Assembly (NCBI RefSeq): GCF_964019385.1
Contig: NC_088643.1
Span: 6,414,495-6,478,494, forward strand
Length of the DNA: 64,000 nucleotides
Direction: 5' to 3'
Origin: Sycon ciliatum
Taxonomy: Eukaryota; Porifera; Calcarea; Leucosolenida; Sycettidae
Shown here: piece after piece, positions 55,125 to 64,000 of the stretch
Layout: the number at the start of each line of letters is the position of its first letter
Numbering within the stretch: the first letter of the stretch is position 1
The notes under the pieces: model-generated
The model's input: only the letters and a program-made list of their open reading frames with translations
Databases searched by the model: none
What the model was told of the DNA's origin: nothing
Program-made: the position numbers and the translations under genes

Positions 55125-55164
<40 letters not shown>

Positions 55165-55227
55165 ATCTCTCTCTATCTCTCCCTCTCTCTCTCTATCTCC
55201 CTCCCTCCCTCTCTCTTTCTCTCTCTT

Positions 55228-55306
<79 letters not shown>
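55113..55306. repeat. (CT)n microsatellite
   Basis: Long CT tract with small interruptions, then GCTGCTGCTGCT. Confidence 0.97.
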
Positions 55307-55309
<3 letters not shown>

Positions 55310-55587
55310 GCTGCTGCTGCTCATGATCTTGATATTTACAGCCAGATATTTAATCATCCCAGTCTTATTTGTATCTTTTCTTGCCGCCTTAGAACACAAT
55401 TGGCAACCATAACACCAGAATGGTTATGTACAGATATACAATAATAAATGCTGCTGTCTGATGATCGCTAAAATGGCTGATCATTTGTAGCTGTAAAGTT
55501 AATTTAGGTACGTTCGGGCCTGGTTTAAATCTGGCTTTGGAAATTCTATTGTTCATTGCTGTCAGGGTCGATCTCATTTTCTTTATG

Positions 55588-55623
55588 CTACGCTGACGAG
55601 TCCACAAAGAACGAAACATTTAG
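55588..55623 (+). ncRNA. Hammerhead relic, stem III and cleavage site deleted
   Basis: CUGACGA, stem II GUCC/GAAC and GAAA are present, but the sequence then jumps past stem III and the cleavage site. Confidence 0.65.
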
Positions 55624-55819
55624 TATTTCACTCCTGCTCTTCTAGTAGTTGAGCACTCTCGTGGTGGGTAGTGCCTTTGCTGTTTGCGTTATGCAGAGCT
55701 CACTGACTTGTCGGTTTGAGCACTCTGGCATAGTGGCAAGGTGTGTTCGGGTCTGGTTTAAATCTGGCTTTTAAAAATTATTTTCAATTCAAATCAGGTT
55801 CGGCCTCATTTTCTCTGTG

Positions 55820-55863
55820 CTGCGCTGATGAGTCAACGAAGGACAAAGCAGTTCTGTCCCCGG
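55820..55863 (+). ncRNA. Hammerhead relic, GAAA mutated
   Basis: CUGCG-CUGAUGA is intact, but GAAA reads AAAG. Confidence 0.7.
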
Positions 55864-55871
55864 ATTGAGTA

Positions 55872-56080
55872 CTCTAATTTCAGAAATTTTCGGTGCTCAA
55901 TATTTTCGGTATGAGGGCAACAGGCCAGGTTAGGTGAACAGAAATTTTCGGTACAGAGAAGCAGTTCCCTATTGGATTATGTGTGTTAGTGTTTGTTCGG
56001 TGTATTGAAATTTTAGGTATGAAACAGACGCACCGAAAGTACCGAAAATAAAAGTACACCGAAAATTTGTGAAATTACAG
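55872..56080. mobile_element. Small TA-flanked MITE nested in the retrozyme
   Basis: Inverted ends CTCTAATTTCAGAAATTTTC and CTGTAATTTCACAAATTTTC with TA on both sides (55870-55871, 56081-56082); 209 bp. It carries several ATTTTCGGT words. The uninterrupted monomer at 15 kb (GATTGAGTATTTCGC) is the empty site. Confidence 0.8.
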
Positions 56081-56261
56081 TATTTCGCTCCTGTTCATAG
56101 AAGTTGAGCACTCTCGTGGTGGGTAGTGCCTTTGCTGTTTGCGTTATGCAGAGCTCACTGAGTTGTCGGTTGGAGCACTCTGGCAAGGTACATTCGCGCC
56201 TGGTTTAAATCTGGCTTTGGAAAATTTATTTCTCACTGCTATCAGGTCCATTTTCTCTATG

Positions 56262-56305
56262 TTGCGCTGATGAGTCCACAAAGGGCAAAACAGTTCTGTC
56301 CGCAG
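56262..56305 (+). ncRNA. Hammerhead relic with G12 to A
   Basis: Stem I UUGCG/CGCAG, CUGAUGA, stem II GUCC/GGGC, stem III ACAG/CUGU and the UC site are kept, but GAAA reads AAAA. G12 acts as general base in catalysis, so it should be inactive. Confidence 0.75.
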
Positions 56306-58198
56306 ATCGAGTACTGTAGCTGTAAATTTGAAAAATGTACATGCCAGTTCCAAGGATTCCTTCAGAAGAAGTCATTGGAAATATGTCATATTTTCAAGGA
56401 TTTTGTAAAGTTGATCTACACCCCGGAAAGAAACCTGGCTGAGGGATTTCAACATTCAACAGCCAGCAAGGCTGATGGATTTACCGCTACGGCCTAATCT
56501 CATAGCTTAAAAATGGGTCGAGTGGCTTTTAGCCTTTTTCTGACCGATTAAAGCCAGTTGTGGATTTTCCATTGTTTTCCCTAAACAAGTCAGTTTTTGG
56601 AGTTTGGAGTTGAGAAGTGAAGTTTCCCGAATGTGCAAGTGGCTGCATTGGAGTTTGTGGACAATTAGAATTTTTTTAATCAATTGGAGGTCATGACATG
56701 GGTAAAGTGTGAAGATATACTTTCGGGTAGTCTTAGGTAGATCACTACCTTGGGTAAGTTAAGTAAAGTTAGAAAGCGGCATCAAGAAATAACGATTTCC
56801 TTGCGTCAAGCATAAACAGATGCTGGGAATACAATTGCAGTAGCCGGTGTTTCTTGGCGTGCAGACTCAAAAAACACCAGCAGATAAAGAAGAAGAATAT
56901 TTTTTGAAGGATCAATTGGGGAAGTCAACTGCCTGAAAAGAGAAAAAATTCAGGCAGTTCACTTCCCCAATTGATCCTTTGAATTTGAAGTTCTCCCAAT
57001 CCTTTCAAAATATTATTTTGACTAGTACTATTCTTTTAATATACCCATGAATAGGATGAAGGCCGCAGACATTATTCTTTGTGAATAATAATATTATTCC
57101 TTGGCCCAGTAGCAGCGAGAATCGACCTACGGGTGAAAATATGTTTTGGCAGAAAAAGTCATTTTCTGCAACGGCAAAAATCTCTTGCTTCGCGATGTGC
57201 ATATCCAAACAAAAATTAGTTCATTGCGACAATGAAAGCTTTTGATTGTCCTAAAAGTGTAGTAGGAGCGTTGGCTCATGATGGCCAACTGCTGTCCATC
57301 TCTGCAAGAAGTCATTGGACTTCCTAGGTAGGAATCGTCGCGTCTGGTAGAGAACGACAACAGTTCTCACAAGATGTTTTTGTCGACACCCAATTCCTAT
57401 TTTAGCAACGAGAAATTCAACTTTATTTATGCGCTCCGCCAAAGAGGCTCTTTGCTGGTGGAAGTACTTTCTGACGTCTTGAAATCCTCGTAGGGCCCTT
57501 CTGATTTTAGGACAGCTCCCGTCAGGGGAAATACCCACCGAGGAGACACTAGTGAGGCGACGGCGACAGAAGCGGTTCAACTGAAATGTCCTGGATCAAC
57601 TCGAGTTAGGACGAAAGAGCTCTGCCGCGTATGACATGATCTGTCACCCTGAACTCCATGCTGTACACCAAAATCCTAGCATGGCTGTTCTTATTCTTTC
57701 CGACTTTTAGGAGGGTCTCCAAGCTTCAGAGGTGGTTGAAACTTGCAATGGAGATTCCCGCAGTTTGGGATCAGCGCTTGCGAATTACGACTAAAAGCCA
57801 CGTGTTCATCATGAGTGTACCCATTTCCCTTTTCGCATACGCACACATGCATATTACATTCATCACTCAAGATCGCTTCCTTAGGCGCTTCATTTTGCTT
57901 GACATGTGCAAAATATCTCCGAATTTTTCGAGACCCGTTCTTGAATTATCCCGGTTTCTTTGACTTCTCTTTTCTTCTTCTCCTAGAAGCTAGAGAATAT
58001 AAGAACGCACCCTAAGGTCCAGTTTTGTAGATACTGGGCCATATTTGAAGCCTTGACGGACAAAATTGCTCTGGGGGTGCACACAGAAAACTGAACATAC
58101 GATTTTTATTCATATCCCAGAAATGCATGCACATGCATTTGAAGTGAACACCTGCGCAGTGCTAGTGCTAGGAATGATGGACAAAACCTAGTGTGAAG

Positions 58199-58435
58199 CC
58201 TAGTTCACATTCGACGCAACGCCGACGGTACGGGACGTAAGGGCTTGTCGGTAGGGCTGGGGTGAGCTGTAAAATCCTGTACGATTCGTACGACACGACA
58301 TGCAGCCTTCGTTGCAACGTTCAACGTCGAACGGCGCGAGTCAAGAGGCACGGTCCGTGACGGGGTGACTTTCGACCTAATTTCTCATTTTTCGGGACTT
58401 CTTTTCAATTTCTCCTTGAAAGAAGCGGAATTGAT
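58199..58435. other. No gene recognised
   Basis: Unique GC-rich sequence right of the duplication breakpoint. No coding frame of note. Confidence 0.5.
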
Positions 58436-58750
58436 TGATTTGATTGATTTGTATTTCACGGATCCTCCAGAGGCAAATAGATGCCTATCGAAGGGAGTCT
58501 CCTAAGTAAGTATGGAAACTGAGAAAGTATGTTCGTAAGGGAGAAGAGGTAGAAGATACATTAGTACAAAAGAAGTAAATTCAGTACTTCGGGTAGTACA
58601 TTGCATGCTAATCATAGTGAGAATTAGAAAAGCAGCATTGCGGACTACTATAAGTGACATGGAATCAAGTTCACAATACCAGTTTTTCATGAAGATCAAA
58701 AAATTAGCCCAGAAAGTTGTGGCATTCAAATAATAGCCCCAGGAAATGAT
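58436..58750 (-). mobile_element. LINE 3' end, minus strand
   Basis: The minus strand ends in GTGAAATACAAATCAATCAAATCAATCAATTC, a (CAAT)n tail like that at 1645-1669, preceded by an ORF2-type 3' UTR. Extent uncertain. Confidence 0.45.
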
Positions 58751-58859
58751 AGAATAGTTCGTCTGTCACTCTTTTGAACTATCTAAACTTATAACGAAGA
58801 GGCACCTGTGACGTGTGTTTGTCTGTGTGTTACGCAGAAGCGCTGCGGAGCAGCGCTGC

Positions 58860-59120
58860 CCTGAGCATGCGAAGCGTGCGAACAGTGTAGCTAGCGGCCG
58901 CAGAAGCACTGAGCACGCGAAGCGTGCGAATCGTGTAGCTAGCAGAAGCAGCCACAGAAGCACTGAGCACGCGAAGCATGCGAATCGTGTAGCCACCACC
59001 ACGTGCTGAGCACGCGAAGCGTGCGAATAGTGTAGCTAGCAGACACGATCAGTACGAGTAGCATGCAGTAGCAGCCGCGCGCAGAAGCACTGAGCATGCG
59101 AAGCGTGCGAATCCTGTAGC
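58860..59120. repeat. Five-unit hairpin array upstream of the Helitron
   Basis: GAGCACGCGAAGCGTGCGAA or a close variant occurs five times (about 58863, 58910, 58963, 59007, 59092). Each contains GCACGC-GAA-GCGTGC, a tight hairpin, followed by TNGTGTAG(C)TAGC. Spacings are about 45-85 bp. Possibly Helitron 5' subterminal or promoter sequence. Confidence 0.8.
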
Positions 59121-59164
59121 CACCTAGTCTACGCCATAGGTAGCACTAGCAGCCGCACAAGCGC

Positions 59165-59398
59165 TGCGGACCACGTGAACCGTTCTCTGAAAATAGAAAC
59201 ATCTGCAAAAAAAGGATACAAAAGATCTACACTGACTGCACTCTGCATCTGATCTGCAGTGAAGAGCGCATCGTGCAGCTACCTTTTCCACGGACCACGT
59301 GAACCGTTCTCTGCAAATAGAAAGATCTCCAAAAAAAGGATACAAAAGTTCTACAGCTTCCTTTTCCACCTGAACCTTTCTCTGCAAATACAAAAAAA
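59165..59398. repeat. Short tandem repeats ahead of the Helitron gene
   Basis: GGACCACGTGAACCGTTCTC ... AAATAGAAA ... AAAAAAAGGATACAAAAG occurs at 59167 and 59288, and in part at 59371. Likely leader or promoter of the Rep gene. Confidence 0.7.
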
Positions 59399-59468
59399 CT
59401 TTAAGACTTGACCTAGGCGACGCTTTGCACTTTTTCATGTTTTGAGCCGCTTCATCCGCCACCAGGTG

Positions 59469-62400
59469 ATGGACAACCCTGACCAGCCTCCCGAAGGCGT
59501 AACAGACGTCCCTCCTTCTCCTTCCAACGATGAAGAACCTTCCTCACCAGGACTTCAGCGGTCTGGGAAAAGACGCCGCCGGTCCTCATCAATAACGTCG
59601 TCCGACGATGAAGAGGCCATTGCCCGCAGACGCGAACAAGCCAGGGTTCGAATGCAGAGGGCAAGGTCACAGGAAACTGAAGAACAGGCTGATCGCCACA
59701 GACTTCTAAATCGTCGACAAACTGCTGCGACACGCTCTCAGGAGACGCATGAACGAACTCTGGAACGTAGAGACTGTGACTGCCGCCGAACTGCTGAGGC
59801 ACGTTCGCATGAGACACCTGAGCAGGCAGACCATCGCCGAAGTCAAAGCCGTATGCAAGTTGCCAGAGCGAGGTCACTCGAGACGCAAGGGGACACGGAG
59901 GTACGAAGAAGCCAAAATGCTCAGCGGGTGGGAGCACCCCCGGATGAAAATGCATCCGCCACAGGGCCAGATCCCCACGAACAGCCTATGGCCACTACGA
60001 GAGCAGGTGAGCGTACTGGTAATTTCACCCGTAACATACAGACCATTAAACCAGATATCTGGGGTAAACTGGGCTTCCATTACGACAGCAACTTGGACTA
60101 TCCCACTCACAGGTCCATCACATTAGGTGGCATGAACGTCCTGTGTAAGCATTGCAAGGCCAGAACGTGGAAAAATGAGCCGCCAGGTATATGTTGCTCA
60201 AGTGGAAAAACTTTGTTGATCTCCCAGACTATGCAGAGCCACCTCAGCCGCTCAAAAGCCTGCTTTCTGGCCTTTCAACTCAGGAATCCAAGCACTTCCT
60301 CCAGAGCATTCGCAAATACAACAGTGCATTCCAAATGACATCATTTGGTGCGAATGAGCAGTACATGGACGGCTTCATGCCAACGTTCAAGGTGAAAGGG
60401 CAAATCTACCACAGACTTGGGTCAATCCTTCCCCTGGCAGGCGAAGAGCACAAGTTCTTGCAAATTTATTTCATGGGCGACAGCGAGCGAGAAACTAGCA
60501 GGCGGTGCGAAGTTATTCACAACCTCCACCACGTCACTGTTGCTGACCTGCAGGCGATGCTCCATGCGCACAATCCGCACATCGTCAACATCAAGACGCG
60601 ATTGGATGTTGGCAATGTCCCAGACTTGCGACTGAAGTTGAGCGCAGACCGAGCACCACAAGGTGAACACCCCGGTCGCTTCAATGCACCCACGGTCAAT
60701 GAAGTTGCCGTTCTGATAGCAGGCGATGCGCATGAAAAGAGGGACATTGTACTGCGTTTGAGAGACGAGTCTGTGAACAGGATAGCGGACACACACAGGT
60801 CATACGATTCCTTGCAATACCCTTTGCTGCTGCCGTATGGCGAAGATGGCTATCACTTCCTACATAGGCAGGTCAATGCGCAGACCCGTGTTCCGACGAG
60901 CAAGAAAGTGACAGCGAGTGACTTCTACGCGTACAAACTGATGGTCCGCAATGACTCCTTCAACACAATCCTCAGAGGTGCTCAGTTATTCCACCAGTAC
61001 ATTGTTGACATGTATGTGAAGATCGAATCTGAACGTCTATCCTTCATTCGCTTCAATCAGGCCAGTCTCCGAGCAGATAACTACGTTCATTTACGTGACG
61101 CCATCAGCAATGACGGAAATCCTGCAAACGTCCGTCGGCAAGTCATTTTGCCCGCAACTTTCACTGGCGGCCCACGATACATGAAAGAAAAGACACAAGA
61201 TGCAATGACGTATGTTCGAGAGCGCGGCAGGCCACAGCTTTTCATTACCGCCACATGCAATCCTAAGTGGCCCGAGATAGCTGCAGAGCTTTTTGACGCC
61301 CAGTCACCGCATGACAGAAACGACCTCATCGCACGTGTCTTCCGTTTGAAATCAAAGTTGTTCATGGATGTCCTGACAAAAGGCGAATTGTTCGGCCTGA
61401 GCACTTGCAACATGCACACGATAGAGTGGCAAAAGAGAGGCCTGCCGCACATGCATGCACTACTGTGGCTCCAGCATTCAATTCAATCTGCTGATGTGGA
61501 TGATGTTGTTTGTGCGGAAATTCCCTCGGCGGAGGATGACCCTGTCCTCCATGACTTGGTCAAAAAGCATATGATCCATGGACCTTGCGGTGCACTAAAC
61601 ACAAGCGCGCCATGCATGAAAGATGGGAAGTGCAGCAAAGGGTACCCCAAACCAATGGTGAAACACACCCAGACGGACAGGGATGGATACCCTCTTTACC
61701 GCAGGCGCTCCCGGGAAGATGGCGGGTCATTCACGGTGTTGAAAATTAGAAACGAAGAAGTCGAAGTCGACAACAGATGGGTTGTGCCTTACAACCCAGT
61801 CCTCCTTCGATTGTTCAGTGCGCACATCAATGTGGAGGTGTGCAACTCTGTAAAGGCCATCAAGTACATCACAAAGTACATCAACAAAGGTTCGGATCAG
61901 GCAGTCTTCGGTGTCCAGAATGAGAACGATGAGGTCAGCAGGTACCAGACAGGTCGGTATGTTTCCAGTAGCGAGGCAGTCTGGCCCATTTTTGGCTTCC
62001 CGATTCATGGCAGGTATCCAACAGTCACCCACCTTGCGGTTCACTTGGAGAATGGCCAGCGAGTCTACTTCACAGAAGAGACCGCCCATACGGTAAGTGA
62101 GAGTCCGCCAGAGACTACTCTCACTGCTTTTTTCAAGCTTTGTGCCACTGATGCCTTCGCGAGAACTCTTCTGTACAACAGCGTGCCTTCCTACTTCGTG
62201 TGGGATGCCCAACGGAAGAAATTCAAGAGGCGCAAAGTCGGCACTCCTGTCCCAGGCTACGAGGGGGTCAGGAAAAGTGATGCTCTCGGCCGAGTGTACG
62301 CCGTGCACCCAAGGCAGGCAGAGTGCTATTACTTGCGGCTCCTTCTGCACACTGTTCACGGGCCGACTTCGTTCGATGATGTCAGGACAGTAGATGACCA

Positions 62401-64000
62401 AGTTTGCGAAACGTACAGGCAAGCCTGTCAGCTTCGGGGTCTGCTGCAGGACGACGAGCATTGGCTCGGTGCCTTGCTTCAGGCTGCCGAGTCCAGCCAT
62501 CCAGCTGCGATCAGGCACCTCTTTTCCATCATGTCCTTCTGCGAAGTTAGTGATCCTTTGCGACTATGGAATGAATTCCGTGAGGCAATGTCAGAAGATT
62601 ATTTGCAGGCGGCGCGTCGACAGGAAGGGAATGAGGCGCGAACATTTTCTCAGATGGAGTTCGATCAGTGCCTTTGCGCCATCCAGACACACCTTCTCAC
62701 CATGTGCGGTAGAACCTTGGTAAGTGCAGGCCTTCCAGACCCATCACAGGCAAGTTCAACTCTGTCCGACCAGCCTCTTGCAAGGGAGACCAACTACGAC
62801 CGTGCCGCGTTGCTTGAGCAAGTACGACAACAAGAACCGACACTAACCGACGATCAACGTTTGGCGTATGACGCAATTTGTGACCAGGTACAGACAAGTG
62901 ACGATGGGTTGATTTTCCTCGACGCACCCGGTGGTACAGGTAAGACATACGTCACAAACTTACTTCTTGCAAAGGTTAGATCAGGTGGACACGTTGCCTT
63001 GGCTGTTGCCTCTTCCGCAATAGCAGCCACACTCTTGGCTGGTGGTCGGACTGCTCACTCCACATTCGCTTTGCCCTTAGATCTGCACCGCCTTGAGGAG
63101 CCAACCTGCTCGATCGCCAAAGATTCTGAGAAAGCAGCGCTCCTTCGTGAGGCTGTGCTGATCGTGTGGGACGAATGCACGATGTCACACAAGCATGCTT
63201 TCGAGGCTGTCGACAGGACTTTGCGAGACCTGCGCAGCTCTAATTCCTTGATGGGTGGTGTGACGGTTGTGATGTCCGGTGACTTTCGCCAAACGTTGCC
63301 TATTGTTCCTAGAGGCACTTCTGCTGATGAGATCAATGCCTGCATCAAGTCTTCGGCGCTCTGGCGTTCCGTGGTGGAGTACACACTTACCACAAACATG
63401 CGAGTTCTGCGTAGCAGTGATACCAATGCGGGTCAATTCTCTGCGCAGCTCCTTAAAGTCGGCAACGGTGCAATACCCGTTCTGCCTTCAGGCGAAATTG
63501 CGGTTCCGGGTGATCTCGCACAGATTGCTGCTTCCCAAGAAGACATTGTACGAATAATCTACCCTGATGTCGCGGACAATTTTGTAGATCCCACTTGGTT
63601 GAAAGAAAGAGCTATCCTTGCACCTTTGAATGACACTGTCACTGACATGAATGGGATACTCATGCACAAACTGCCAGGTGACTTGGTCCAGTACGAGTCT
63701 GTTGACACTGTCGAAGATGACGACTCTGGTGATTACCCTGTTGAATTCCTGAACTCCTGTAACCCCTCAGGCTTACCAAGTCACCTGCTTCAGCTCAAAG
63801 TGGGTGTGCCGGTCATGCTTCTCAGGAACCTGGATGCGCCGAAGTTGTGCAATGGAACAAGATTGTGAAGCGCATCCAGCGACATGTAATTGAAGCTGAG
63901 ATTTTGACTGGCTCGGGTGCAGGAGAACCGGTGTACATACCGAAAATACCCACGACATCCACCAATCTGCCATTCCAACTTCGACGTGTCCAGTTCCCAC
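59469..64000 (+). CDS. Helitron Rep/helicase protein (two frameshifts, runs off window)
   Basis: ATG 59469 opens a Ser/Arg/Glu-rich N-terminus with R..Q.....R...E repeats and a zinc-binding segment CKHCKARTWKNEPPGICC (about 60142-60200). A 1-base shift near 60210 (A-run) moves to a 1,200-codon frame. This holds the Rep HUH motif in RGLPHMHALLW (about 61438-61470), the KYITKYINKGSD tyrosine motif (about 61861), then a Pif1-type helicase with Walker A DAPGGTGKTY (62920), Walker B IVWDEC, GDFRQTLPIVPRG and TTNMRVL. A second 1-base loss at 63864-63867 truncates at NGTRL, but VKRIQRHVIEAEILTGSG continues in the next frame to the window end. Rep nicks and helicase unwinds during rolling-circle transposition. 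Recently inactive. Confidence 0.93.

Larger units (their letters stand above)
55498..56314 (+). mobile_element. Retrozyme-like 228-bp family, degenerate second copy
   Basis: Flanked by a 12-bp duplication TGTAGCTGTAAA (55486-55497, 56315-56326). Without the nested MITE it is about 606 bp, again 2.6 monomers. It starts and ends at nearly the same monomer positions as the 15-kb array (begins around GTACGTTCGGGCC, ends CGCAGATCGAGTAC). Three decayed hammerheads are visible. Confidence 0.8.
51680..58198. repeat. Segmental duplication, copy 2
   Basis: Direct paralogue of 37560-46092 (see that entry for block pairs). It lacks 42441-45573 and has 1.66 kb of extra sequence (54931-56589) with a (CT)n tract and a hammerhead array. 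It carries the better-preserved F-box-type gene. Confidence 0.85.

Overview
The window looks like transposon-dense nuclear DNA from an invertebrate animal; I cannot name the species. There are no bacterial operons. The eukaryotic signs are a consensus GT-AG intron in an F-box-type gene, TATA boxes 80-90 bp upstream of start codons, several non-LTR retrotransposons with A/T-rich or short-repeat tails, a Helitron, a Penelope-like element (PLE) with a GIY-YIG endonuclease, long (GT)n, (CA)n, (CT)n and (GA)n tracts, and many MITEs with recognisable target-site duplications (TSDs).

Layout. 1-9 kb: a Kolobok-like TTAA MITE, a Tigger-like MITE, LINE 3' ends and a first hammerhead-ribozyme element (7.2 kb). 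9-15 kb: tandem Kolobok-like MITEs, one split by a fold-back element that carries hammerhead ribozymes. 15.0-15.6 kb: a 2.6-unit array of a 228-bp monomer, each unit with a hammerhead ribozyme. 18.4-27.6 kb: a pile-up of non-LTR retrotransposons, including an in-frame chimera of two elements. 28.4-36.7 kb: two large nested palindromes carrying two unrecognised intron-poor genes, a Crypton-type recombinase N-terminal fragment, and another hammerhead element. 37.6-46.1 kb and 51.7-58.2 kb: a segmental duplication of an F-box-like gene, later changed by MITE insertions and a deletion. Copy 1 also keeps a transposase-like gene. 48.1-50.2 kb: a 5'-truncated PLE with inverted pLTRs. 58.8-64 kb: a Helitron Rep/helicase gene running off the end.

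The strongest signal is the number of type I hammerhead ribozymes. At least three unrelated sequence families (7/34 kb, 13-14 kb, 15 kb) contain textbook cores (CUGAUGA, stem II, GAAA, stem III, UH cleavage site, stem I), and six copies look intact by eye. Most of these elements sit between TSDs of 8-14 bp, mainly 12 bp, the same size as the TSD of the PLE here. This suggests a PLE-driven community of retrozyme-like, circular-RNA-type parasites. A degenerate second copy of the 228-bp family at 55.5-56.3 kb has the same ends and the same 2.6-unit length, so the transposed unit is defined.

The only host-like gene I can support is the duplicated F-box-type gene. Copy 2 reads through nearly intact, while copy 1 has a stop inside the F-box and a 2-bp deletion. 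All motif, fold and boundary calls were made by eye; no search or folding program was run.
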